Origin: Diatrype stigma
Taxonomy: Eukaryota > Ascomycota > Sordariomycetes > Xylariales > Diatrypaceae
Length of the DNA stretch: 64,000 nucleotides
Reading direction: 5' to 3'
Assembly (NCBI GenBank): GCA_022225965.2
Contig: JAKJXP020000005.1
Location: 620,001-684,000, forward strand
Shown: piece by piece, positions 1 to 11,100 of the stretch
Layout of the letters: each line of letters begins with the position of its first letter
Numbering within the stretch: position 1 is the first letter of the stretch
Program-made: the position numbers and the translations under genes
The notes under the pieces: generated by a model
What the model was told of the DNA's origin: nothing
The model's database searches: none
The model's input: only the letters and a program-made list of their open reading frames with translations

Positions 1-1
1 G

Positions 2-304
2 AGACCGCAGACGATCAAGCTCTACACCAACCGGCCACACAACCTTGGATTCGACGAGGCTGAAGACATCGTGCCCACCCAAGAGATCGAGATTGCCGAG
101 AGCGACTGGAACGCCAACGGCACCGCCACCCTCAACCTGCGGTTCGTGCGCTTCCAGAACATTACGAGCGTCGTGGTGTTCGTGGTGGACGGCGACGGCG
201 ATGGCGAGAAGGTGCGCATCGATCGGATCCGGTTCATCGGGGAATCCGGCGAGAAGCGGGAGATGGGCAAGCTGGAGAAAATCGGCGACGAGCCTGGCGA
301 GTAG
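2..304 (+). CDS. PITH-domain (thioredoxin-like) protein, 3' end only
   Basis: The reading frame is open from base 2 and ends at a TAG at 302-304, so only the last 100 residues are in the window. The peptide begins RPQTIKLYTNRPHNLGFDEA and contains VVFVVDGDGDGEKVRIDRIRFIGE. This is the conserved end of the PITH domain, found at the C-terminus of thioredoxin-like proteins (TXNL1 type) and in stand-alone PITHD1 proteins, which associate with the 26S proteasome. The tail EKREMGKLEKIGDEPGE is the usual short acidic/basic end. The N-terminal part, where a thioredoxin CxxC would lie, is outside the window, so I cannot tell a thioredoxin-PITH fusion from a PITH-only protein. Family assignment is confident, exact function less so. 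Confidence 0.85.
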   Translation, partial: RPQTIKLYTNRPHNLGFDEAEDIVPTQEIEIAESDWNANGTATLNLRFVRFQNITSVVVFVVDGDGDGEKVRIDRIRFIGESGEKREMGKLEKIGDEPGE

Positions 305-1934
305 GATTCTCAAGACAAGATGCTCGGTTTCAACCAAGGCGGTCGTGGTGGCGGCGGTGGCGGTGACAGTGGCTACTGAGTTGCGGGTTTGAGGGTTTAC
401 GATGTTACGAGAGCAAGGCACACACTCACAGAGCAAGAGAAATACTCTTCATAGACGTTGGCAAACGCAAGGCAAAGCTAGGCTACTTGAGCAAGGCGAG
501 CGTACGGGCAAGGCAGGCAGGCAGGCAAACATAGGCGCCCGTAGCTAGTCCACCTGATAGATGCCAGTTGTGCTAACGACGGCCAGCAAGTAGATACACC
601 ATCTGTCTATCCGAAAACGTTGGTGAAACATGTTTCCTCGACAAAAAACCTACGGCACACTCCAATGAACGTAGGTGCGTACACCAGAGCGCATCGTCAC
701 ATCAAATGCTATCATGCAAACTTCCAGATGGTCCTCAGTTAAAATCAAAGTATATTTCATGTGCTCTTGACTAGCTCGCTTTACTCGAGTAAGCCTCCAT
801 CGTCTCACCAGGAATTGGCAACAGCAATCTGCGGAAGCAACTCGCAAGTCTACATAAAGGAAGAAATGTCCAGCATCCAAGCCGCGGTTCCCACACGCCG
901 GTCAAAAGGGCGCATAACATCGGGGAACCGACAGAACTCCACGAGGAAGTTTGGCAAGGAGATAGCCGGCCTGCAATTTGATCTCATCTGTGGCATTACT
1001 GACGCTGCGGAAAAGTTTTTAGACAAAAATCCATGGGAGAGATATAAGGATCCGAGCAACCGGGGAAACGGTTCTTGTCAATGCCAGCCGCACGAAGAGA
1101 AAAAAGGGAAAAGAAAAGGTTTGAAAAGTCGCGCCGGGGCGCGGTTTATTTTAAAGGCTGATTCTGCCGCTCGCACGCTTCGTAAATTTTCTATGGGCCG
1201 GTGGCTTTCACCGCTTGCCTGCTTGGGCCTGTGTGCCTTCTTAATAGTTTTGTGGGTGCATAAGGTATCGGGGAATCGAAGCCACTGCTTACTTAACCAC
1301 GTGTATGTAGGTATTTCCCTAGTCCAGTTAAGATCGGGACTTGGTCTGATAAGACTCAGAGGAAGCAACTGAAGCCACGAACTTCAACTTCAACCACAAG
1401 TGACACAAGTCCGAGATTATGCAACGCATTTAACGGGGAGGGCGTTTTCTAGCGCAACAAGCCGGAAGTATCATGGGGACTATCTCGATTCCTGATTCCT
1501 GATTCCGCAAGCCCCAGGCTCCAACTGCATGATGCATATTGGCTCGTTTCGGGTACCCGATTATTCCCCTTTCCCCTTCTCCCCGTCGGGACCGCGTCGG
1601 GAATATCAGAACCCCTCTTCAAAGCGGGATGAGCACATACTACGTGGTACCATGAACCGGCATTTGCGAATCACTTTGTATGCAACTACAAAAGATTCCT
1701 GACACAGTGTATATCCCATCAATTCTCACATGGATTGAATGCTCTTTTTGCTTGAAAGGCGTGGATTGTTACAACTGAGGCTAGACAGGATAAAGGATAC
1801 AGGATACAGAGTAGATATTCTACCAATAATGTAGAAATGACACGCCAACGGCAATCTTCCCGGACGCTCGACCCTCCAATGCAATAACCTGAAATTTCAC
1901 AGTCAGGGGCCCATTGGCAGCCAATCTCGTCGTA
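305..1934. other. Intergenic stretch, no supported gene
   Basis: This stretch lies between the PITH gene and the 3' side of the GFA gene. It has a 203-codon open frame at 761-1372 (+) without domain, signal peptide or gene-like context, which I do not accept as coding. There is a small direct duplication near 1488-1505 (ATTCCTGATTCCTGATTCC). Nothing else is recognised. Confidence 0.5.
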
Positions 1935-2071
1935 TTAACAACCACAAGACATCCATTTCCAAGTGTCCAAGCCAAGCCGAGCTGCATATCCCCAGCTCCT
2001 TATATCTTTTGATTCGTACGCTTCGTCCCGAAAGCAGGCGAGCACTTCCGCTTCCCCACCCACTCGCTCAC

Positions 2072-2650
2072 TCATAGGCTGGAGGGAAGCCGGCCGGCCT
2101 TCTGCGCCGTCCACGTGGCGATGGCGTCCATCAGGGCGGGGGAGAGGGCGTCGTAGGACTCGAGGCCGAGCTCCTTGAAGCGGCCGCGCACCTCGCCGAT
2201 GCGGCTCGGGTGGAAGCCGTGCTCGATGATGGACGAGACGAAGGCGGCGAACTGGGGCTCCTGCCAGCCCTTGTCGCCCGACAGCTCCACGTGGACGAAG
2301 TCCAGGCCCTTGAACGGGTGCTCGGCCTCGATGCGCCCGAACAGGTGCACCCCGCACGCCTTGCACGCGTGCCGCTGGATCGTCGCGCTCGGGTCCACCA
2401 CCGCCAGCTTCTCCCCGTGCGCCGTCACGCTCAGCTTCTCGCGCGGCACCACCCCCACCACCGAGAACAGCGCCCCCGGCGGCTTCCAGCACTTCGAGCA
2501 CCCGCACGCGTGGTTGTGCGCCACGTTGCTCCCCAGCGTCACCTCCACCGGGTCCGAGGCGCACTTGCACGAGAGCTTCCCGCCCGCGAACGAGGGGCTG
2601 CCCGGCGTGATGCCGTTGTCGAGGAGGGGGTGGAGGGCGATGGGTGCCAT
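2072..2650 (-). CDS. GFA-family protein (S-(hydroxymethyl)glutathione synthase-like)
   Basis: A 192-residue single-exon protein of the glutathione-dependent formaldehyde-activating (GFA/CENP-V) family. It carries the zinc-binding cysteines of the fold: Cys28 and Cys30 (SCKCAS), Cys49, Cys51 and Cys54 ([17 protein letters not shown]), and Cys96 and Cys99 ([13 protein letters not shown]). The family binds two zinc ions, and the founding member speeds condensation of formaldehyde with glutathione, feeding S-(hydroxymethyl)glutathione dehydrogenase; the product is probably cytosolic. Length matches full-length fungal members. The start at 2650 begins [14 protein letters not shown] and is followed at once by the first conserved block, so no exon is missing. 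Two overlapping frames (1935-2570 - and 2210-2725 +) are GC-driven shadows. A (CTG)n/(CAG)n run (2658-2675) and T/A-rich repeats lie just upstream of the start. Biochemical activity is inferred from the family, because many GFA proteins do not make S-hydroxymethylglutathione. Confidence 0.88.
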   Translation of the reverse strand: MAPIALHPLLDNGITPGSPSFAGGKLSCKCASDPVEVTLGSNVAHNHACGCSKCWKPPGALFSVVGVVPREKLSVTAHGEKLAVVDPSATIQRHACKACGVHLFGRIEAEHPFKGLDFVHVELSGDKGWQEPQFAAFVSSIIEHGFHPSRIGEVRGRFKELGLESYDALSPALMDAIATWTAQKAGRLPSSL

Positions 2651-3989
2651 TGTGACGGTGCTGCTGCTGCTGCTGCTGTTGTTGTCGTTCTGGCGGTGCT
2701 TTATCTCTCTTGTTGTGGAAAGTAGGTCACGTGCTGACTGATATATATACGTAGATGTAGATATATAGTGTAGGTATATATGAATAGGGGGGTTTGACTA
2801 GACGGACTGACTTAGGAAGGAGGAAGGGTAGCCATCAAGGTGTCCAGTCGGGCCTCTATAAATACCTAGGAAGTTCCCCCTCCCCCTCCCTCACCTCAGC
2901 GCAATAGAACTGCGGTACAGGTATCTTCGATGGGTTATCTGGTTCGGTCGCGTGCTTGTGTTTGGAGAGCTACAACGTCACCTATCAACCCCGAACCCCG
3001 AGGATGGCCGGGGTTGGATGCCGAATGTGGGGTTGACGCGGTGAGGAGCTTGGTAGGATCGGTAGATGATGTACGGCACTACTCGTCTTGCACAGCGCGG
3101 GAGAAATGACCTAATTGGACCAGCTGGGAAAGACGCAATTCGCATGCGGTATACGTCATCGTCAGTCAGTCAGTCAGTCACTCATTGTCCTTCTGCGTCG
3201 CGGCCAAGGCGATGGTCCCTCCGTTCTATCTACGGCTGATGAAAAATCTCCGAACCCCGCGGCTTGGACCGGATACGAAGATAGATATCGGACACTAGTC
3301 TACACGTCCTAACTATCCATCAACCTGAGTTCCTGATAGCATTGATTGCTACCAAAGCATGATTCTCTCAAGTCATTCCATGTGTAACATATACTTTCTT
3401 GGTCCATAATGACTGATCATCCCTCAAGTTATCTTGTGAGGGGGTAAGTCTCAGGAGGGGCTATCAATCTTTCATACAATTGCCAAGCACTATGAACCCG
3501 ATAGACAAGATATACATATACCACAGATAGGGTCTTGTCTCATTTGTGGCAGTGCCCTTCCTACTCACTTTCGTCTAGTCCGTATTACATCAGCCTATTG
3601 TTATATACACATTGATAGAGCCTGATTGGCTGTTTGGCTGTTTGGCTGTCCTCAGTATCTGCCTCTATGATGGAAGCGCTCATGGCTTCCATAGTGAGAT
3701 ATGCATAACTCAGGGGGTCTGGTCAGTCACACCACGAACTCGACATATGCCCCAGATTCAAAGCAGCAAAATATTAGAACCCGTCCACGAAGACTTCCTA
3801 TATTCTTCACTGTCACGGTATAGACGAAGTCTACACCATATCAGTCCACAGGTGGTGACGAGGTAGTCATCAAGAATTCCTACGTGCTGTATGTACGAAC
3901 TCGACCGGTCTGGGACCTGACCGCCAGGCTTAGATCATACAACATTCATTTATCCCCAAATCAGTTGCTGGACTGCATTAACCCGGGAG
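2651..3989. other. Gene-free stretch upstream of the GFA gene
   Basis: The first 250 bases are the likely GFA promoter, with TA-rich runs around 2745-2780 and CT-rich sequence at 2870-2905. A short (CAGT)n run lies at 3163-3182. Two ORFs (3115-3312 and 3612-3866, +) have no recognisable protein features. It ends at the hAT-like element. Confidence 0.45.
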
Positions 3990-4560
3990 CAGGGTGTCAA
4001 GCAACGCAACCTGTGCAACGTGATGTCCACCATTTGGTGTCCACCACCCTCTGCAATCCATCCATTCGGGATTCTTCGAAATTGCGCAACCTGCAACGCA
4101 ATCCACGATAACTTCCCTTAGTTGCGCAACTGGTGGCAGGTTGTAGTGGCTAGTAATTGTAGCTAATATATACCGCCACATCAAGGATTATAAGGGCTAA
4201 TAGGGTCAAAGTGGAGGCTGGAGGGGGGGGGGGGGGGGGGTTGCCAGGAAGGGGGTTGCCAGGAAGGGGGGTTGCCGTTGCCAGTAAGAGGGTTATCAGG
4301 TATGGGTTGGAACCTTTTATTAGGCAGGGCTATTAATAATATACTTCGGATACGCCAAATAAACGCCAAAAATCCGCTTTACGACCATTGTATATGCCCT
4401 TATTTTAATCCGATTTGGATACTGCAACCAATGTAACGCCATTATAATTTGGTTGCAGTTGCGTAACTTCAATTTACCAAATTCAGGGTACTGGTTGCAA
4501 TTACTGCAATCCATCCACCAAAAGGCTTGGTTGCAGTGGATTGCGTTGCTTGACACCCTG
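3990..4560. mobile_element. Non-autonomous hAT-like DNA transposon (MITE), 571 bp
   Basis: The ends are perfect 20-bp inverted repeats. The left end reads CAGGGTGTCAAGCAACGCAA (3990-4009), and its exact reverse complement is at 4541-4560. The element is flanked by an 8-bp direct duplication CCCGGGAG (3982-3989 and 4561-4568). An 8-bp duplication and CAGGG-type termini are hallmarks of the hAT superfamily. Subterminal regions repeat short GCAAC/TTGCA motifs in both orientations, resembling the subterminal transposase-binding motifs of hAT elements. No transposase frame is present, so it would need a transposase supplied in trans. Intact termini and duplication suggest a fairly recent insertion. 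Confidence 0.88.
4223..4284. repeat. G18 tract plus tandem 15-bp repeat inside the hAT-like element
   Basis: An 18-base run of G (4223-4240) is followed by about two and a half copies of TTGCCAGGAAGGGGG (4241-4284). On the complementary strand this is read as a proline/tryptophan-rich peptide, which is an artefact of the repeat. It is likely to be length-variable and G-quadruplex-prone. Confidence 0.8.
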
Positions 4561-4568
4561 CCCGGGAG

Positions 4569-6187
4569 TGGTCTATATAAGTAAAGGGAATTTTTCCTCG
4601 GCTTCAACGGATGGAGCAGGGTTTATTGTTTCCTTCGGAGAGATCTTTCTTGTACTAAGACTACCGACCTACCTTTGTTTTATTCTATGGGTATCGTTAC
4701 AATTTCGGGACACTCGATAGATACACCGGGAGATACATCGGTAAAAAAACTACCATTAACCCAGGTATCAATCTAAGCGAAGGTCATGGCGGTAAGCCCG
4801 GTTCCTACTGGCTGTACCATAAGCATATCTACACGGGATAGGTTAGAGTTCAACCTAAGTCAACTATAAGATCTAGGCAGTGGAAGGATTCTAGCTGTAT
4901 AGGGTAAGCAAAAGAGTATAAGGATTTCACTGTGAATACTGTATATGGACAAGTCTGTATGTACGATTTTCCGTGATTTTATTCACTATATTACAGCTAT
5001 CTATAGGCGGCAGGCACCTGTATTTATACTGGATAGGCCGCTGTAAGTATTAGGCTTATAGGGAGTTATGGAAGGTTATGGAAGGTTGTAGAATTTTCTG
5101 AATAAGGGAACGGGCCCCCCTATTCCCCAGCAGCTGTTCCATTTTAGGCTTAGTGTGTTTTTGCCCAGGGGCAGAACCCCTATAGCCACGTAAGCTCGTA
5201 ATTATATAATTACGTTATTATACGGTCTAAAAGGTGCTGGAATCTTCCGTAGCCAATAGGAATTTGTCCCTTTTTCCAGCTAATCCTAGATCAACCCACG
5301 ATGTCCCTCGATTAACTTGTTTGGCGTTGATTAACGGGTCGACCGCCTCTGAGGGAATCGACGACGTATTTATATACAGTAATAATCGGTACGTATTAAC
5401 ACGTATTCCTTTGTGTTCAGCTTGTGCCGCTTCCGCTGTTATATTCCCAATGGCCATATCAAACAGGAGTGCATTCCAATGATTCCTGCAGCAAGAGAAT
5501 GACTACATTCCAACAGATCCTGCAGTTGGTCATAACTGCAGGTCCTGTTGGTTGTAGGTCCCGTGTGACGCTTGGCGAAATGGGATTATCGAGAACCTAG
5601 GTCAGGCTATGCTCCAAACCACGGGCTACAGCCACGTATTCACTAATTCGTGGACCGTAATAATAAGTGAGGATGGTAGCTGGATAATAGATTGGTATCC
5701 GGTAGAAATATCGTTACCTAGCTGTACGGACATCGAATATAATAAAGTGTGAGCATGTCGCAAATATCGGGCTCCTATCGCTGGTGGGAACTAGGATCCC
5801 TGCACCGGAGCAGTATTACTTCTGATATTCGCATTTTCCCGTCCGTATGTAAACAACTCATAGAGCACTCTCTCTAGAGCGCGTATCTAGCTAGACAGTA
5901 TTAAAGACCTCTCTTGCTGTATGGCCCCATAAGGCCGATATTGTAGTGATCAACAAGGCAAAGGTGTATGGGATGATCGAAAACAAATACAAGAGATGTG
6001 CCTTCATGGGAGACAATGTATATTGTACCTATTGTGCAACGAATTTCATGCCGTATAAGTATGTACCAACAAAGGAACCATGTATAAGGAGCTGAATATG
6101 GAATCCTTCTTGACCAGGAACCTTATGGCACAGCGCTGCCCTTATACTATGATTGGTTATAGTATGACCCACGCCTTGGAAAGCTTG
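4569..6187. other. Gene-free, repeat-like stretch
   Basis: Moderately AT-rich sequence with no credible gene. A TATATAAG-type motif sits at the left edge (4574-4581), just outside the hAT-like insertion, and is followed by a leader-like stretch. This could be a decayed LTR or promoter, but no paired LTR was found. Short open frames at 5227-5482 on both strands show no domain. Confidence 0.4.
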
Positions 6188-6465
6188 AGGCTCCTAGCTA
6201 CAGTTGGGAGGAATCTTTTGTGTTAACGTCTATATAAAGCCCACATGTTTTACGATAAAAACTGCCATACAATTTGGGCTTGCAGCATAGTTAAAGCTAC
6301 AATAAAGCCAGTGCTTTTCAGCCGTGGCCACGGAACTGCTAAAAGAGCCAGATAGAAACCACTGTTGCATCCTATGCAAATTGTATGGCAGTTTCCATTG
6401 TAAAACATGTAGGCTTTATGAAGACGTTAATACAAAAGATCTCTCCCAACGTAGGTAGCCATTGG
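6188..6465. repeat. Inverted-repeat element with ~85-90-bp arms
   Basis: The left arm (about 6188-6277) and right arm (about 6378-6465) are imperfect reverse complements around a spacer of about 100 bp. The best core reads ACATGTTTTAC...ACTGCCATACAATTTG on the left and is inverted on the right. Matching blocks continue outwards through ATCTTTTGTGTTAACGTC and CAGTTGGGAGG. Several arm differences are C/T or G/A transitions, as expected from RIP or simple decay. It may be a decayed MITE or a foldback element. No ORF and no clear target duplication were found. Confidence 0.65.
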
Positions 6466-7235
6466 CCATGGAGTTAATGGTCCCAGCTCATGATGGTCTA
6501 CCGTCGAGGTCTTCGGATTTTGGACAGAGCTAACACGGGGCTGCATGGGGTCATGTTTTAGCGGACAAGTACTGAGTACCCCTAGAAGGCTGCTACTAGG
6601 ATAGACATTCCGCAAATCTTCCCGCAAAGTTGAAGGAGGGTTTCCCCAGATTTCGGGAATTTTTGGCGGTATGGGTCAGTAAAAAGGCGGTCGCATAGTA
6701 ATACTAGTCATCTAGCTTCGCACGGCAATGCGTGTAGGTTGTGTATCGTGCGCAATCACATGCGTAGCTCTGCCATTGCCACCTCAACGAAGCAACTATA
6801 AGAAATAACATAGATGAACAAAGAATGACGGTAACTTAGTAAGTGAACAGAACCAAGAGCAAGTAACTAGTTGGCGAGAAAGAGTTTTGCGGAAGGTTCC
6901 TGATTCCAGCCGAGATAATACTCTATGTTTGTTGCAGGTCAGGGGCTCCATTCGGAGAACCTAAGAGCTAGGAAACGCTCCACCTGAGCGGTATAAATTC
7001 TATCCGAGGCTCTACACTACCTACCTACTTTGTTACAGGCTGCCAGTAGAAAATCCGGGTTCTACTTGTCGTTATAATTTATAAAACCTTGAGTTAAGGG
7101 GAGAAAGAGGACGATAAAATTGCAAACAATGGCCCGTGGTTATGATCAACAGCTTTGTGGGGCGCACAGACTGCCGAAGAACCTACGTAGGTAGTATGTT
7201 AGGATGATTTCCGGCCCGATGATTCCAGCTCAGTA
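6466..7235. other. Gene-free stretch between two repeat elements
   Basis: Ordinary base composition and no credible ORF. The right edge, CCAGCTCAGTA, leads directly into the AT-rich RIP block. Confidence 0.4.
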
Positions 7236-9472
7236 GGGTTGCAACTTTTAAAATACGTATAGTGTATAATACGTATAACGCCGTGTAATACATGTGTTAT
7301 AGGCCTTAATATGCGTCGGAGCCGGATTTATCCCTTTCCGGGCCCATATATAATATACACTAACCCGATGCGGCAAGCATCTCGCTATAAAGCCTATTTT
7401 TTAGTTTATTAATTTCCTTATTAATTAGGGAATTAAAGAATTTTAAGAGCTGATTTGTAATAATTCTCCGTAATACCTTCGAATTTATATAAATAAAAGC
7501 CAACTTATCCGTTTTTATCGAATTAAGCCTGTTCTTTTTAACGTTTTATATATAATTCATCGTTTAAAATGCCCTTTTAAAAGGGACGGAATTAAAAAGG
7601 ATTTGGCCTAAACGTATTATTAAAAATACCAGCTTATTACTTGCTGTTTTTGCAATATATCAGTAATTCCTTATTTTATAAGTTATTAATAGGCCTATAA
7701 TTTCGCTAAATAAGCCTTTACCGGCCCGAAAGGCGTAAAACTTATTAATTATTTATTACTAAAAAATAACGTTTCGTACGTATTTCTTAATAAATTTAAT
7801 TACTTTATGCTGTTTTTTAAGATTTAAGGGTCGGTTTAGGCTTTGCGGATTTAAAGCTTAAGCCGTTTAGTTTGCGTTATTTAATTGCTTTATAAATCGG
7901 ATATTTAACGTTTAATATAACCTTTTTTAATTAATAAACTAGAAATAAACGTTTTAGCTACTGCGTAATAAGTTCCAAACTTACTTAATATTACGTTACC
8001 GGATAATTAAATATCCAAAATAAAACTTATTCGATTCGAATGTTAATTATGTTTTAATAATGAACTTAATTATTTAAAGCAACGCGATAAAATATATTTA
8101 AAAATAAGGGTTATTAATTATATTTACGATTTTTTTTAATTCGGTTCGCTTTTCGGAATTTATAAAATTTAAGTCGGCAATAATATCGAAATAATAAAAA
8201 AAAACGATAAAAACGGTACGATTATCGAGGCAAAACTTAAAGCATCGTTATTATAAATCCCATCGAATAATAACTTTGTTTTATATTAAATTAATATGTA
8301 ATTCGAAATAAAAAGTTAATATTTACACTTATAATAAAGCCTTTATTTTTTTTCTTGTCGTTTCATATTTCGTAAGCGATTATATTACAAATACGTACCG
8401 CAAAAGCCGTTTATAAATTATAAAGCAAAGCCGTAAATTTCCTTTTAAAATGTAATTTCGAAAATATTCTTAATTAAAAGCTGTAATTCGTAAAAATCGC
8501 AATTAATACAAATAATATGATTTCATTCAATATATTCCTAAATTCGACGATATACGGTTCGCATTATTTCGCAAATATTTATATTAATCGAATTAATTTT
8601 CGTTAAATCTTCGTTTATAATCTCGATAAATAACGGAAATAAAAGGACGATATAATTATTCGCAATTAATTAAATATTACTTATATCGATGGTTTTTTAA
8701 TATAAAACAAAAACCTATTAAGAATTATATAAAAACGTTTAAAACGCGACGTTTAACGAAATTATTCGAGCCATCGAAAATAACGTTAATAAATTTCGCC
8801 TATTTAATAACTTTTTATATATCGTTATAATATTCGAAATATATTTAATTAAGCAAATTATTAATAAACGCAGCCTTATTCGGTAACTTAAAGCTAGGGC
8901 GAAATTTTTATATAAACGCTATTATTTCGTTATCGTCGTATTTATTAAAGGCCTTATTATTATAATATACCGCGCAAATAGCCTTTAAACGTAAAAAGAT
9001 TTATTAAAATTTCGTAATTTTATAATAATAAGATTTCAACGAGGTTTTTCGTAATTAAGCTTTAGCGGCATCGTATATTTTAGCGTTTTTTCGTTTAAAG
9101 TTACGATATTAGTTATATTTATCGTTAAAATGCTACGTCATTCTTAAAATGCCCAAATCGGCAACGTAAGCTTTTCCGTAATGCCTATAGGCCTTACGCG
9201 GTTATCGGAAATCGCCTTTCGGAGTATCGATAAAGTGCTCGAAAATATTTAAACGAAAAGGCGACATCGTAAATACGAAAAATTATAAAGAAATAAGTTA
9301 ATTCGAATATATATAGCTTTAAGAATATTATAAACGTTATTAATACAATGCGGTATAAGCAAAATATTAAAATACGGTATAATACGGGTTTTAATATGGG
9401 TATTTAAATGTTTTATGGGTGGATCCGTATTATACAGGTATTAATGGTCATAATACGTGTTTTAAACACCCC
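7236..9472. mobile_element. RIP-mutated DNA transposon relic, Tc1/mariner-like, 2.2 kb
   Basis: The block is extremely AT-rich and has no open frame of useful length on either strand. Its remaining C and G sit largely in CG pairs, while CA and TG are scarce and TA is very common; this is the signature of repeat-induced point mutation. The edges are abrupt. On the left, TA (7234-7235) is followed by GGGTTGCAACTTTTAAAATA. On the right, the sequence ends in GTGTTTTAAACACCCC followed by TA (9473-9474). The termini are imperfect inverted repeats, and a GTATAATACG motif lies inverted near each end (7264-7273 and 9426-9435). TA duplication, inverted ends and about 2.2 kb suit a fungal Fot1/pogo or Tc1/mariner element. 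Family is inferred; no transposase motif survives. Confidence 0.68.
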
Positions 9473-10185
9473 TACAGCTCAGGGCCAGCTATATGCAAGG
9501 CGCGCTAGGTTTAGCCCCCATTTTATGCAGAGATGTCAGCCGCACAGCCGTGCCGACCTAACCGGCCTCGTTCTTAATCTACGCACTGACCCGGTTAGCT
9601 TTGCGACAGGTCTCGAGCGGAAACCATATGGCTAACCATCCCATTTTCCCTTAAGTAATTATGTAGTAAGTTCAGGGGCGATTTCCGGCTTTCGGCAGTC
9701 ACTTGGCGCCTCCCCTTGTTCAGTCAGCCCTTCTGTGGCTCCAAACCGCCCCGTCCTTCCGCCCCCAAGAGCTCATTCTTACCCATCGGCCATTGCCTTG
9801 AGTGTGCTGTGTGCCGTGCCGTGGTACGCAATATGCGCTGGCATAATTGGTGATAAATTGATGCAATTAGCGACTTGGTAAACTTGGTTAATGGTTCACA
9901 GTAGGTTAGCAACTATCAGTAGGGGTAGTACTTAGGCATAAAAGGCCCGTATAATGTGTAAATACGGCTTCAACACCTAACTGTGTACGGCACAAGCGGC
10001 CAGTAATGCTTTGCTGACTACTGAGTAGGTATTGTTATCTACATGCAAACTGCATACGGTTATGTCTGCTGTGGTTAGTCTTATGGTCTAGTGCTGTTAA
10101 GCTTTTCGGTAAGCATCGAGATTTGCAGCTACTAGATCAAAGCCGCATCTAGACCAAAGGGTTACTGGTAGTGGTAGAGGGACTT

Positions 10186-10395
10186 ATACTTTTATTCTGG
10201 CTTATATTAGTTCCATAATGCATAGGCAGGGATCCCTTTTCGAAATTCGTAAACTGCTCTCGGTGTACGAAGATAGCGGGCTTATACTTCGTACACTTTA
10301 TTCTTGTTTATATTACCTAGGCACGCAGCTAACCTGCAGGGATTCTCTTTTATAGGTGCATAAACTGCTCTAAATATACATACAAAGGTAGCGGC
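10186..10395. repeat. Imperfect ~100-bp tandem duplication
   Basis: Two diverged copies lie head to tail (about 10186-10280 and 10281-10395). Each runs in the same order through CTTATACTT, TTATTCT.G.TTATATTA, GGCA/GCAGGGAT, ATAAACTGCTCT-like sequence and a GGTAGCGGC/GATAGCGGG end. No ORF spans them. A related end motif (TTAGCGGCCAAAAGTCGG) recurs near 14727. Confidence 0.55.
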
Positions 10396-10945
10396 TAAAA
10401 GTCAGTTTACACAGCTACTACTGTAGCTACCAAGTGGCCTGACGATGACTTTCATCTCTCTTCCTTAACTAGTCCGGGTAGGTATTGACGAAAAAAGAGG
10501 CAACTCACTGGTGGAAAATGGGTCCCAAGGTAGTAAGCCAGGCTATCTAACACCCTAAGGCTGCAACAAGTATGAAGGCCGGTAATTAGTAACATAGTAG
10601 GCTTAAATCGGGATCTGGCGGCAACGGTGATAGCAGTGAGTGCTGGTGGTACTATCACCTATGTAGCCGAATGGGGTTTGACTACTGGTGCAAATAACGG
10701 AATGGCCCGATGCAGATAAACAAGTTACCTTGTTAGGCGCTTTTGTTCTTTGGGGGCGAAGGATCGTCGACGGATTTACTAAGAAGCGCTTAAGCGTGGT
10801 TGAGTCTAAATGGGTTTTGCGACCGAGGCGGAGCTGCGTTCTGGCCATCTTGTGAAGTGTCGCGCGCAATCTGTATTGAGGGTGTCCATAAGCATTGTTA
10901 AAGAGGCACAGCTTGAACATTTCCATGTCAAGACATTCTTAGGGA

Positions 10946-10953
10946 TATAAAAG
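10946..10953 (+). promoter_or_regulatory. TATA box of the first secreted-protein gene
   Basis: TATAAAAG lies 148 bp upstream of the ATG at 11101 and is followed by a long pyrimidine-rich leader (CTCTCAG, CTCAACTCTCATCACTCC, CCTCGACCTCG) ending CGCAACTATG. The arrangement is that of a real fungal pol II promoter and supports the small downstream gene. Confidence 0.55.
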
Positions 10954-11100
10954 TCAGAGTTGCCCCCGATGCTAAAGTTGGTTTGGATGCATCACAGATT
11001 CTTACCACGCTCTCAGTAACAACTTCTTCACCTAGGTCTCAACTCTCATCACTCCATTGTCTGACCACCTCGACCTCGTTTATCCCCTCATAACGCAACT

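Larger units (their letters stand above)
9475..11100. other. Gene-free stretch before the first secreted-protein gene
   Basis: No accepted gene. ORFs at 9408-9635 (+), 9724-9912 (-) and 10452-10926 (-) lack recognisable features. It contains the imperfect tandem repeat listed at 10186-10395 and, at its end, the promoter and CT-rich leader of the next gene. Confidence 0.45.

Noticed and set aside
761..1372. 203-codon open frame on the plus strand
   Set aside because: No domain, no signal peptide, odd composition and no plausible leader; a minus-strand frame overlaps it equally well. Probably chance.
5227..5482. Overlapping 76-82-codon frames on both strands, perhaps a transposon gene fragment
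   Set aside because: Neither translation shows a gag, reverse transcriptase or transposase motif.
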